Both the position numbers and the translations under genes were made by a program. Under the pieces are notes generated by a model that saw nothing but the letters and a program-made list of their open reading frames with translations, searched no databases and was not told the origin of the DNA. From Bacteroides muris (ex Afrizal et al. 2022) (GTDB taxonomy: Bacteria; Bacteroidota; Bacteroidia; Bacteroidales; Bacteroidaceae), in the NCBI RefSeq assembly GCF_004793475.1, contig NZ_SRYZ01000022.1:1-61886 (forward strand): 61,886 bases of DNA, written 5' to 3'. This document shows, piece by piece, positions 16,874 through 25,347 of this stretch; the first letter of the stretch is position 1; each line of letters starts with the position of its first letter.

Positions 16874-17689
16874 ATGAACAAGATTTTTTTTATTTCAGTA
16901 TTCAGCATTTTAACACTCAATGTTATGGCACAAGAAAAGATAGTACAGACAGCAGGACGCACCCAGTTGGGTGAGTTTGCTCCTAAATTTGCGGAGCTCA
17001 ACGACGATGTCCTCTTTGGCGAGGTCTGGAGCCGCACCGACAAACTCGGTCTGCGCGACCGTAGTTTAGTAACTATTACCTCTCTTATCAGTCAGGGAAT
17101 CACGGATAATTCGCTCGTGTTCCACCTTCAGTCGGCAAAAAAGAACGGCATCACCCGTACGGAGATTGCCGAAATCATCACCCATATTGGTTTCTATGCC
17201 GGTTGGCCCAAAGCGTGGGCAGCGTTTAATCTGGCCAAAGGCGTATGGGCAGAGGACACCGCCGGTAAAGATACCAAAGCCGCGTTCCAGCGTGAAATGA
17301 TTTTCCCCATTGGAGAACCGAACACTGCATACGCACAGTACTTCATAGGTAACAGCTATCTCGCTCCCATTTCACGTGAGCAGGTTTCCGTCTCTAACGT
17401 CACTTTCGAGCCTCGTTGTCGCAATAACTGGCACATACACCGCGCTACTAAAGGCGGTGGACAGATGCTTATCGGTGTTGCCGGTCGTGGGTGGTATCAG
17501 GAAGAAGGCAAGCCGGCAGTAGAGATTCTACCCGGTACGGTTATCCATATCCCTGCAAATGTGAAGCATTGGCACGGAGCCGCTTCTGATGGTTGGTTTG
17601 CCCATCTTGCTTTCGAAGTTCCCGGAGAGGATACTTTTAATGAATGGCTAGAGCCGGTGACGGATGAAGAATACGATAAACTTAAATAA
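16874..17689 (+). CDS. Exported carboxymuconolactone decarboxylase-like / cupin fusion
   Basis: A 271-residue protein with a signal peptide (about 1-19, ending NVMAQ). Residues about 28-125 form a carboxymuconolactone decarboxylase-like domain (LRDRSLVTITSLIS, EIAEIITHIGFYAGWPKAW). Residues about 150-260 form a cupin with a likely metal site (NWHIHR and ANVKHWHG). The cupin half resembles those of (R)-mandelonitrile lyase-type or small-molecule-modifying cupins. With the preceding gene it would form a two-gene exported redox or detoxification unit. The reaction cannot be assigned. Confidence 0.85.
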   Translation: MNKIFFISVFSILTLNVMAQEKIVQTAGRTQLGEFAPKFAELNDDVLFGEVWSRTDKLGLRDRSLVTITSLISQGITDNSLVFHLQSAKKNGITRTEIAEIITHIGFYAGWPKAWAAFNLAKGVWAEDTAGKDTKAAFQREMIFPIGEPNTAYAQYFIGNSYLAPISREQVSVSNVTFEPRCRNNWHIHRATKGGGQMLIGVAGRGWYQEEGKPAVEILPGTVIHIPANVKHWHGAASDGWFAHLAFEVPGEDTFNEWLEPVTDEEYDKLK

Positions 17690-17853
17690 TACAATCCACA
17701 AGTCAAAACTGAAACTATCATTTTGCTCTGTCATTAGCTTCGCTCAAAACCTTATCAGACTTTTTCATTAAAGTATAGTTTTTGCTTCGTTCTGACTGTG
17801 TTGAGACGGCCGAACTAAACGTCTTCTTTATCAGCATACAACAGCTGTACGAA

Positions 17854-17963
17854 CACTTTGCTGAATATAAAGTATCACTTTATCGCGAGTAAAGCAACAC
17901 TTTATTGCGAGTAAAGCAGTGCTTTATCAGTGATAAAGTATTACTTTATTACGAATAAAGTGT
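17854..17963. repeat. Five tandem 22-bp palindromic repeats
   Basis: Five contiguous 22-bp units start at 17854, 17876, 17898, 17920 and 17942. Each reads as a short palindrome of the form (C/T)ACTTTAT-NNCGA-(G/A)TAAAG, for example CACTTTATCGCGAGTAAAG. There are no unique spacers, so this is not a CRISPR array. The right-most unit runs straight into the AAA-ATPase remnant. Confidence 0.85.
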
Positions 17964-18090
17964 CTTTCGAGGGACTGGCCATGGAACGGCTGGAGCAGGA
18001 GTGGGAGGCCTATCCGGTGCTGCACGTCGATTTCAGTCTGACGAAATATACCGAGCTGCGCGACTTGACGGGGCAATTGTTATATATTGC
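17961..18090 (+). pseudogene. Fragment of an AAA-ATPase-like (DUF1703-linked) gene
   Basis: An open frame encodes VSFEGLAMERLEQEWEAYPV followed by LHVDFSLTKY, a segment characteristic of the N-terminal AAA-ATPase_like domain of Bacteroides proteins that also carry a PD-(D/E)XK-type domain (usually well over 500 residues). Both the start and the remaining 90 percent are absent. The downstream codons to 18220 do not resemble the family. Confidence 0.65.
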
Positions 18091-18327
18091 CACTCGGTTT
18101 CCGTTAAATCTGTCTGATACATCTTTTTTTAAGTTTGGTCGCCTCAAAGAAAGAAATAATCTGACGGATACGGAAACCTCTTTAGAAAAAGATTTCAGTC
18201 ATTTTTTAATAGGCTCTTAGTTTTGTAGAAATTGTATCGTGGGATGGCATTTTTCATGGCTTAACATTGTATGATGGCAGTAAAGTTAGAGAAAAAGCTG
18301 CTCTGTACAATAGCGAATGTGAAAATG

Positions 18328-18360
18328 TTGGGAAAAGACCGGGAGTTTTGTTTATCTTTG
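18328..18360 (+). promoter_or_regulatory. Promoter of the sugar transporter
   Basis: TTG (18328-18330), 22 nt, then TATCTTTG (18353-18360), about 50 nt before the ATG at 18411. Confidence 0.6.
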
Positions 18361-18410
18361 CACCCGCAATTATCAATCGCCTTGTAACGATTGTCTGGAA
18401 TTATCATATT

Positions 18411-19628
18411 ATGAAGCAGAAACGAATACCATTGGTGGGCAGACAATACCTTGTGCCCTTCATTTTGATTACCTCTCTTTTCTTTTTGTGGGGATTTGCT
18501 CATGCCATTCTGAATGTACTGAACAAGCACTTTCAAGAGATACTGGACATCACGAAGACGCATTCGGCCTTTATACAGATGACGATGTATATGGGATACT
18601 TCATCATGGCCATTCCTGCAGGACTTTTCATCAGTCGCTTCGGATACCGCCGGGGTGTGGTATTCGGACTGCTGCTCTACGGTATCGGTTCGCTGCTCTT
18701 TATCCCCGGGCAGCAATATTTGTCTTTTAATCTTTTCTTGTTTGCGTTGTTCGTGATAGGCTGTGGACTGACATTTCTTGAAACTGCCGCCAATCCTTAT
18801 GCCACAGAATTGGGCGCAAAGGAAACAGCTGCCAGCCGACTGAATTTCGCGCAATCCTTCAACGGTCTGGGATGTATCTGTGCACCGGTGCTTGCCGGAC
18901 TGCTGCTCTTTTCTAAGGATGGGCAGACGGGCTCGGGCAATGTCGCATTGCCCTATATCTGTATGGGGTTAGTTGTCCTGCTGGTAGCGCTGGTTTTTTC
19001 AAGAATCAAGTTGCCCGAGATTGAACATAGTGTGGAGGTGGACGAAGCTGGTAATAAGGTAGGATTGTGGTCGCACCGGCTTTTCATTTTCGGGCTGATA
19101 GCCTTGTTTGCTTATGAGGTCGGTGAGATTTCCATCAACAGCTTCTTTATCAACTATGTGGTGGAACAAAACTGGATGAATGCTCGCGAAGCTTCGGTAG
19201 TACTTTCTTTCGGCGGATTGGGACTGTTCATGTTGGGACGTTTTGCCGGTAGCTGGATTATGGGACGCGTACGTGCCGAGAAAATGTTGCTGGTGTGTGC
19301 CACGGGGACAGTAGTGACCACTTCGTTGGTGTTGCTGGATGTAGGGATGGTATCGCTTGCAGCTCTGTTGTGCGGATATGCGTTTGAGGCTATTATGTTT
19401 CCCACGATTTTTGCCCTTTCCTTGCGCGGGTTGGGAAATCATACCAAGAGGGCTTCCTCTTTCCTGATGATGTCTCCCGTGGGAGGCGTGGTAGGTCCGC
19501 TGTTGATGGGGCTGGTGGCAGATCATGCGACGATGGTGTGGGCGTTTATTGTACCGCTGGTTGCTTATTGCGTGGTATGGGCATATGCCCGCAAGATGGT
19601 GTCTGTCTCCACCGCTTCCTCAATATAG
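18411..19628 (+). CDS. FucP-like sugar/H+ symporter (MFS)
   Basis: A 405-residue major facilitator of the FucP/GluP group, with about twelve membrane spans and the family signature FLETAANPYATELG in the middle of the N-terminal half, followed by RLNFAQSFNGLG. It imports a monosaccharide with protons across the inner membrane; fucose, glucose or galactose cannot be told apart. The long open frame starts at 18267, but ATG 18411 (MKQKRIPLVGRQYLVPF) lies behind a good promoter and gives the normal N-terminus. A short hairpin overlaps the stop (CTTCCTC/GAGGAAG). Confidence 0.9.
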   Translation: MKQKRIPLVGRQYLVPFILITSLFFLWGFAHAILNVLNKHFQEILDITKTHSAFIQMTMYMGYFIMAIPAGLFISRFGYRRGVVFGLLLYGIGSLLFIPGQQYLSFNLFLFALFVIGCGLTFLETAANPYATELGAKETAASRLNFAQSFNGLGCICAPVLAGLLLFSKDGQTGSGNVALPYICMGLVVLLVALVFSRIKLPEIEHSVEVDEAGNKVGLWSHRLFIFGLIALFAYEVGEISINSFFINYVVEQNWMNAREASVVLSFGGLGLFMLGRFAGSWIMGRVRAEKMLLVCATGTVVTTSLVLLDVGMVSLAALLCGYAFEAIMFPTIFALSLRGLGNHTKRASSFLMMSPVGGVVGPLLMGLVADHATMVWAFIVPLVAYCVVWAYARKMVSVSTASSI

Positions 19629-19798
19629 GAGGAAGCCTGAGATTCCGGCAAGGAAATCCATACGGGGACAGCCCGAAATGTAGGGAATCACAATCAGTGT
19701 GGCTACTGCCGGACGAATGCCGTTAAAGATGTGTATCCGCCACCGATAGTGAACATTTCTATCTTAGCAAAGATTATAAAAAGCAGTAAATATTTCAT
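19629..19798 (-). pseudogene. Chromate transporter (ChrA) remnant
   Basis: From the ATG at 19798 the minus strand encodes MKYLLLFIIFAKIEMFTIGG GY, the N-terminus of a CHR-family chromate transporter, and then stops at a TAG. A second frame just downstream encodes GIRPAVATLIVIPYISG, a conserved later segment of the same family (GIRPAV). Most of the gene between and after these pieces is missing, so this is a decayed copy with a deletion and frame change. Confidence 0.7.
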
Positions 19799-19977
19799 TA
19801 TTTCTCTTCGGGTGACTTTTTTTTGCAAAGAACTCCCAATTAGTCAACATATACAAATTAGGAGGATAATATCTGTTTATTAATATTTTATCCGGTTATA
19901 TTCTTAAATCTATTTAAAAGGAGGATATTCCGTCGTAAATAAGCTTTATCTTTAACACGTAATTTCAAATAATATGA

Positions 19978-20379
19978 ATGTATATGATACAGATAGTACA
20001 ATTACATGGTACGGATAAAAAACTGTATGAGCTTGTAGCCCCTTTGGTTATGAGCTCGAAAGTGCTGAAACAGAATTACAATTACCCTTTCCGGACATCG
20101 GAAGAGTACGAGTGGTTTGTTGCTCTGGATGATAAACATGTTGTAGGTTTTGTGCCGGTGGAGCATAAGCAACATAAATGTGTTATCAACAACTATTATA
20201 TTGAGGAGAAAAATGTTGACACGCTGAAATTACTTCTGGAAAAGGTACTTGAGAAGCTGAGCGAGGAGAGCAGCCTGACAGCTGTCAGCTTTGTTGAGGA
20301 TAGGGATGTCTTCGGTGAGCTGGGCTTTTTGGAAGACAAGGTATGGACTCGTTATGTGAAAATGGAGAAAAACAAATAA
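19978..20379 (+). CDS. Small GNAT-like protein of the IbrA/IbrB operon
   Basis: A 133-residue protein resembling a minimal acetyltransferase-fold domain (FVALDDKHVVGFVPVEHKQ, then DTLKLLLEKVLEKL and a C-terminal FGELGFLEDKVWTRYVKM). The start may be ATG 19978 or the ATG two codons later (19984). It ends 2 nt before the IbrA-like gene, so it is the first gene of a three-gene operon. GNAT-like companions of this length are familiar beside the PAPS-reductase/ParB pair in Bacteroides. The role is unknown. Confidence 0.75.
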   Translation: MYMIQIVQLHGTDKKLYELVAPLVMSSKVLKQNYNYPFRTSEEYEWFVALDDKHVVGFVPVEHKQHKCVINNYYIEEKNVDTLKLLLEKVLEKLSEESSLTAVSFVEDRDVFGELGFLEDKVWTRYVKMEKNK

Positions 20380-20381
20380 TT

Positions 20382-21671
20382 ATGGCTGCACCCAAAAATG
20401 TGTATGAACTGGCGCAAGAACGTCTTGATGTGATTTTCAGGGAGTTTGACACGGTATGCGTCTCTTTTTCGGGAGGAAAAGATAGTGGAGTGTTGCTGAA
20501 TTTATGCATAGACTATATCCGCAGGAAACGGTTGGACTGTAAACTGTGTGTGTTCCACATGGACTATGAGATACAGTATAGCATGACCATTGATTATGTG
20601 AACCGGATATTGGAGGCAAATAAGGATATATTGGAGGTATATCGTGTTTGTGTGCCTTTTCGTGTAACGACTTGCACGTCGATGTACCAGAGTTACTGGC
20701 GTCCGTGGCAGGATGATTTGAAGGACATTTGGGTGAGGAAAATGCCGAAAGGCTGTTTCACTAAGGAGACATTTCCTTTCTATACTCCCAAAATGTGGGA
20801 TTATGAGTTTCAGATGCATTTTGCCAAATGGCTGCATGAGAAGAAGAACGGAGTGCGTGCCTGCTTTCTCATAGGCATTCGTACGCAGGAGAGTTTTAAC
20901 CGTTGGCGCAGCATCCATCTGAACCGGAAGTATCAGATGTACCACAATTACCGCTGGACCTCGAAAATAGGTAATGACATTTTCAATGCTTATCCCATTT
21001 ATGACTGGAAGACGACAGATATCTGGACAGCCAACGGCAAATTCGGTTTTGACTATAACCATTTGTATGACCTATATTATAAAGCCGGGGTCAATATCGA
21101 ACGTCAGCGTGTGGCAAGTCCTTTTCTCTGCGAGGCACAGGAGAGCCTGAAGCTGTATCGTGTCATCGATCCGAATACTTGGGGAAAAATGATAGGACGG
21201 GTCAACGGAGTGAACTTTACCGGTATTTACGGAGGGACGCGTGCCATGGGGTGGCAAACAGTCCGATTGCCCGAAGGGTATACGTGGAAAGGCTTTATGC
21301 AGTTCTTGCTTTCCACCTTGCCGGAAGAGACCCGGAGGAACTACTTGAAAAAGCTTACTGTCAGTATTGAATTCTGGCGTACAAAAGGGGGCTGTCTGGC
21401 TGACGAGACCATCCAGAAGCTGAGGGATGCAGGAGTGTCCATCGAAGTGATGAATACCACGAATTACAAGACGAACAAGAAACCGGTGCGCATGGACTAT
21501 TTGGATGATATTGACATTGCGGAATTTCGGGAAATCCCCACTTATAAGCGGATGTGTATATGCATTCTGAAGAACGACCATGCCTGCAAGTACATGGGGT
21601 TTGCCTTGAACAAGGAAGAGGCATACAAAAGGGACAAGATAATGGAACAATTCAAAAATATGATGTTATGA
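20382..21671 (+). CDS. IbrA-like phosphoadenosine phosphosulfate reductase-family protein (DUF3440)
   Basis: A 429-residue member of the PP-loop ATPase superfamily. The nucleotide loop SFSGGKDSGVLLN is at residues 28-40, followed by conserved VFHMDYEIQYS and a long C-terminal DUF3440 region. The family is named for IbrA, which acts with IbrB as a regulator in E. coli. PP-loop enzymes of this type adenylate a substrate and are related to sulfur-transfer proteins such as DndC. It is translationally coupled to the ParB-domain gene (ATGA overlap at 21668-21671). The biochemical role is unresolved. Confidence 0.88.
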   Translation: MAAPKNVYELAQERLDVIFREFDTVCVSFSGGKDSGVLLNLCIDYIRRKRLDCKLCVFHMDYEIQYSMTIDYVNRILEANKDILEVYRVCVPFRVTTCTSMYQSYWRPWQDDLKDIWVRKMPKGCFTKETFPFYTPKMWDYEFQMHFAKWLHEKKNGVRACFLIGIRTQESFNRWRSIHLNRKYQMYHNYRWTSKIGNDIFNAYPIYDWKTTDIWTANGKFGFDYNHLYDLYYKAGVNIERQRVASPFLCEAQESLKLYRVIDPNTWGKMIGRVNGVNFTGIYGGTRAMGWQTVRLPEGYTWKGFMQFLLSTLPEETRRNYLKKLTVSIEFWRTKGGCLADETIQKLRDAGVSIEVMNTTNYKTNKKPVRMDYLDDIDIAEFREIPTYKRMCICILKNDHACKYMGFALNKEEAYKRDKIMEQFKNMML

Positions 21672-22204
21672 GCGTAGATAAAAGTCCGGTATATAATGTA
21701 AAGGCGATTTCAATAGAGAAAATACAAGCGAACGATTACAATCCGAATGTAGTGGCACCGCCCGAAATGAGACTTCTGGAGCTTTCCATCTGGGAAGACG
21801 GTTTCACCATGCCTTGTGTCTGTTACTATGACGAGAAAGAAGACAACTATATCCTTGTAGACGGTTATCACCGTTATCAGGTGTTGAAGACATCCAAAAG
21901 AATTTATCAGCGCGAAAACGGGTTGCTTCCCGTGGTCGTAATCGACAAGGAACTTTCCAACCGCATGGCGTCCACTATCCGTCATAACCGTGCCCGTGGC
22001 ACGCACAACATTGAGTTGATGTGTCATATTGTGGCAGAATTGGACAGAGCCGGCATGTCAGATGAATGGATAATGAAAAACATCGGGATGGACCGTGACG
22101 AAGTGTTGCGGTTAAAGCAAATTTCGGGCTTGGCAGACTTGTTTGCGAACAAGGACTTCAGTATTCCGGATAAGAAAGAAGAAGAGTATGTGGCAGATAA
22201 ATGA
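21668..22204 (+). CDS. IbrB-like ParB N-terminal domain protein
   Basis: A 178-residue protein with a ParB/sulfiredoxin-type N-terminal domain (IEKIQANDYNPNVVAPPEMR, then VDGYHRYQVL and IRHNRARGTH). A short C-terminal helix-turn-helix-like region (WIMKNIGMDRDEVLRLKQIS) follows. It pairs with the upstream IbrA-like protein through a 4-nt overlap. It has no partition partner (ParA) nearby, so a role in chromosome segregation is unlikely. The operon ends at the terminator at 22213-22240. Confidence 0.88.
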   Translation: MSVDKSPVYNVKAISIEKIQANDYNPNVVAPPEMRLLELSIWEDGFTMPCVCYYDEKEDNYILVDGYHRYQVLKTSKRIYQRENGLLPVVVIDKELSNRMASTIRHNRARGTHNIELMCHIVAELDRAGMSDEWIMKNIGMDRDEVLRLKQISGLADLFANKDFSIPDKKEEEYVADK

Positions 22205-22212
22205 AATATTTC

Positions 22213-22240
22213 AGGGGCAGATTTTTTAATCTGCCTCTTT
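22213..22240 (+). terminator. Terminator of the IbrA/IbrB-like operon
   Basis: The stem AGGGGCAGATT (22213-22223) pairs with AATCTGCCTCT (about 22228-22238) around a T-rich loop, and is followed by TTAT. Confidence 0.7.
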
Positions 22241-22400
22241 ATGTTCATTAACAGGTGAAATATTTTGTTGCAAACTTGCATAATTTATCAAATCGCCTAC
22301 AATCTTATAAGGGGGATGTGGACGAAATATATAATCTTGATTGTCCTGCTTCTCCCATCCACTACCAATATGATGCCGTTAAAACCATCAAGACTTCTTT

Positions 22401-25310
22401 TTATCTCTTACATAGACTGCGGAAATCGCAATATTCACATTTCCGGATGTCCTCTGTTTGGCAGAATGTTTCTTCCTGGCTGAATATCTCCTGCAGGAGT
22501 CCGTGTAGCCGTTCGCGGAACTCGTCTTCGAAGAAAGCGAAGTTGCCGACCGGTACCTTGGGTTGCCGTGGAGCCCCCATTTCGATGACCGGAGAATAGC
22601 TTTCGGAAGCTGCCCGGTGGATGTAGAGCAAGGAAGGGGCTACCTTCATCGATTGCTTGCGGCAAAGGATGGCTGCGTACAGAAACGTCTGGAAAATATA
22701 GCTGGGACGATTGTCGGCGGGAGTAAACAGTTGTTCTATATTCTCGGGAGTCTTGGGAGTACCGCCGGTCTTGTAGTCCACGATACGTAGCGTGTCTCCT
22801 TTGCTGTCCAGGCGGTCGATAGTACCGCCTATCTGTAAGGCAAGCTTTCCTTGCGGAGTATCTATTTCCATCGTTTCTCTGACGTCCTGCTCCATACCTT
22901 CCATGCGGAACGGGGCATACTGCAGGTCATTGCGCAGGAGCTGGCGCAAGTAAGAGGCAATGACTTTGGAATGGATGAGCTGCGTGCCGTTATACTCCGG
23001 TTGCTCCGTAAGGGGTATGTGGAAGAACTTTTCTTTGAAAGCATTGTCTACATAGGCTTGCAGGCGGACATCGTCTTTCAGTAATCGTTCCAGGTCCTCT
23101 TTACGTATCTCCCGTCCGTTGGCTGTCAGTTCGTCGTACACCAGTTCGGCGGAACGGTGGAAGAGGGTGCCGAAGAGGGCGGAGTCTATCTCAGCGCTTA
23201 CTTCATCGGGAGCTTTCAGGCCGGCTACATATCGGTAGTAGAATTTCAGCCGGCAGTCCAGATAGGCATTGAGGGCAGAGGGGGAAAAGAATGCCTGGGG
23301 ACGTTGGTGGACGTCGTAGGCATTGAACATCTGTTGCAACATTTCCGGTGTCTTGTGAATCTCAATTTTCCGCGCTTGCTGGGGCGATTGTCCGGCTTCA
23401 AGGTACTCGAGGGAGATGTCGTGTGGCGACTCAACCAGGAATTGTAGCATGAAGCGGGACATCTCTCCGCGGTTCAGCCCGTCGGAAGAGGTGTTATATA
23501 ATAAGGTGACGTTTTCTGCCCGCTGGATGAGGCGGTAGAAGTAGTAGGCATAGACGGCGTTCTTGTGTTCGATGGTAGTCATGCCGAATGCTTTCCTCAG
23601 GTTGTAGGGGATGAAGGAGGAATCGCCTCCGGCTTTGGGCAGCTGCCCTTCGTTGAGAGAGAGCATGATGAGGTTGCGGAAATCAAGGTTGCGCGTTTCC
23701 AGTACACCCATTACTTGCATGCCGATGGCGGGTTCTCCGTGGAAGGGAATGTTGGCGGAGGTAAGCAGGCGGTTCAGCAGTCGCTTCAGTGTGTCTGTGT
23801 GCAGACTACTCAGTTCCCCGGTCTCTATCAGATTGAGCAGGCGGTTGACGAGGGTGTAGCTTTTGAACAGAGATTCGCGGTACAGCTGGTTAAAGATGTC
23901 TTCCACGTCTTTTTCCTGGCGATAGAGGACGGCTACTTCACGAAGCAGTCCGGTGAGGTAGCCGCATAGGGCAGCGATGCCATTCTGTGGTGTAAAGACT
24001 TGTTCAAGGAATGTGTCTTGCTTCAGTTCCGAGGGAAGGGGATAGAAGCGGTTGTCCCGGGTAAGCTGCCTTTCCAGTGCTTCGGCATGGGAGGAAAGCT
24101 GCCGGGTATAAGGATGCTTCAGCAGGGTGAGCACGGTCTCGTAGGTATATCGTCCGGTGCCTGCGTGGTAGCCGGTAGTCTGTAGCTCTACAAGGGCGTT
24201 GATGAAGCTGTATACCGGAGTTTGGGCAAGGGGGAAACCCATCGTGATGTTGACGTCCCTTACTTCTGCCGGAATGGAGTGGAGGACGGGGAGCAGCAGG
24301 GACTCGTTGCAGAGGACCACAGCAGTGTCTTTGAATGAGGAAGGGGTTCTTGATTCTTCACCTCCGGCCGATTCCTCATTATTTTTAATCCATTGCGGCA
24401 AGTAGCGGGCTTGTGCATTTTCGGTAGAAGCGGAGATAAAACGTACGTTCTTGGGCTTCCGCAGTACATCAAAAGAAGTTTCGGGCAGTTGGTTGGGGAA
24501 CAACTTTAGGTTGCGGAGGATGAATTCGCCTGCTTCGTGGGTATAGGGCGGCTTCTGCTCAAGGGGGAGCCGGGTGTAGAACACGTCGTAATCCCAATAG
24601 AACATTGCTTTCCCGGCATCCTGCAAGAGTTGGAAGAAGCGGGTTTCTACTCTATTCAGCACATTGAAGCCGACAAATACATAGCGGTCGTAGCGCAGTC
24701 GGTCGGTATCGAGTTGCTCCATGACATTGCGGTACATCATGCCTTCGTAGGCAATGCCAAGTTCCGTGAGGTTTCGGCGGTAGTGGTGGTAGATGTCGCC
24801 CAGCTTATCCCAGAGGGAGATGAACTTGGCTTTCAATTCCGTTCGCTTTTCTATGGAGAAATTCTGAAAGAATTGTCGGATGGCTTCTTCCTGCTCTTCG
24901 TCAAGGAAGTCGTAGTCGTCCATGATGTTCTTCAGTTCTTGCAGATTGCTGAATAGCTTGTTAGCATCTACAAGGTTTTTATCGACGTCGTCGAAGTCAC
25001 TGATGAGCAGTTCTCCCCAGAAGTAGAAGTCGTCCAAAGTTTCTTCGCTGCGGGTCTCTTCTCGGAATACCTTATATAGTTCGCATACCAGACGGATAGG
25101 GTCGCCGGACTTCAATGGCGAGAGTTGACGGAACAGTTCGCTAATGCTGACGTAGGCAGGTGACCACAAAGGGCGGTCTGTTTCGGCTGCCAGGTATTCG
25201 TTGAAGAACAGACTGGCACGTTTGTTGGGGAAAACGATGGCAGTGCGCGAGAGGTCGTTTCCTATTTTGGCGTAAAGGTCGCGGGCGACCAATTGGAGGA
25301 ATGTTTCCAT
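22401..25310 (-). CDS. AddB-like PD-(D/E)XK nuclease/helicase subunit
   Basis: A 969-residue protein. The N-terminal part resembles an inactive helicase domain ([17 protein letters not shown]). The C-terminal 250 residues form a PD-(D/E)XK nuclease domain: [35 protein letters not shown], the catalytic [14 protein letters not shown] and a terminal cysteine cluster ([18 protein letters not shown]) that would bind an iron-sulfur cluster as in AddB. It starts 37 nt downstream of the AddA-like gene. Together they should form the AddAB-type enzyme that processes double-strand breaks. The pair is usually annotated only as generic nuclease and helicase in Bacteroides. Confidence 0.88.
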   Translation of the reverse strand: METFLQLVARDLYAKIGNDLSRTAIVFPNKRASLFFNEYLAAETDRPLWSPAYVSISELFRQLSPLKSGDPIRLVCELYKVFREETRSEETLDDFYFWGELLISDFDDVDKNLVDANKLFSNLQELKNIMDDYDFLDEEQEEAIRQFFQNFSIEKRTELKAKFISLWDKLGDIYHHYRRNLTELGIAYEGMMYRNVMEQLDTDRLRYDRYVFVGFNVLNRVETRFFQLLQDAGKAMFYWDYDVFYTRLPLEQKPPYTHEAGEFILRNLKLFPNQLPETSFDVLRKPKNVRFISASTENAQARYLPQWIKNNEESAGGEESRTPSSFKDTAVVLCNESLLLPVLHSIPAEVRDVNITMGFPLAQTPVYSFINALVELQTTGYHAGTGRYTYETVLTLLKHPYTRQLSSHAEALERQLTRDNRFYPLPSELKQDTFLEQVFTPQNGIAALCGYLTGLLREVAVLYRQEKDVEDIFNQLYRESLFKSYTLVNRLLNLIETGELSSLHTDTLKRLLNRLLTSANIPFHGEPAIGMQVMGVLETRNLDFRNLIMLSLNEGQLPKAGGDSSFIPYNLRKAFGMTTIEHKNAVYAYYFYRLIQRAENVTLLYNTSSDGLNRGEMSRFMLQFLVESPHDISLEYLEAGQSPQQARKIEIHKTPEMLQQMFNAYDVHQRPQAFFSPSALNAYLDCRLKFYYRYVAGLKAPDEVSAEIDSALFGTLFHRSAELVYDELTANGREIRKEDLERLLKDDVRLQAYVDNAFKEKFFHIPLTEQPEYNGTQLIHSKVIASYLRQLLRNDLQYAPFRMEGMEQDVRETMEIDTPQGKLALQIGGTIDRLDSKGDTLRIVDYKTGGTPKTPENIEQLFTPADNRPSYIFQTFLYAAILCRKQSMKVAPSLLYIHRAASESYSPVIEMGAPRQPKVPVGNFAFFEDEFRERLHGLLQEIFSQEETFCQTEDIRKCEYCDFRSLCKR

Positions 25311-25347
25311 GATTCAGTTGACAATTGATGGTTGATGGTGAGGTGAG

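Larger units (their letters stand above)
17690..18410. other. Gene-poor stretch with tandem repeats and a pseudogene
   Basis: A stretch of 721 bases holding no intact gene. It contains a five-unit 22-bp tandem repeat (17854-17963), a fragment of an AAA-ATPase-like gene (about 17961-18090), AT-rich sequence without clear content, and the promoter of the sugar transporter (18328-18360). Confidence 0.7.

Noticed and set aside
17854..17963. Possible CRISPR array
   Set aside because: The units are contiguous with no unique spacers, only five copies exist, and no cas genes are in the window.
17930..18220. Intact 96-residue protein
   Set aside because: It starts inside the tandem repeat, contains only a short family-like segment and then unrelated sequence. 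It is better read as a pseudogene fragment.
20382..21671. Sulfate-assimilation CysH
   Set aside because: The PP-loop is shared, but length, DUF3440 region and ParB-domain partner fit IbrA. No other sulfate-assimilation genes are near.
22241..22400. Small gene downstream of the IbrB-like gene
   Set aside because: The open frames here run into the antisense of the AddB-like gene and show no recognisable protein.
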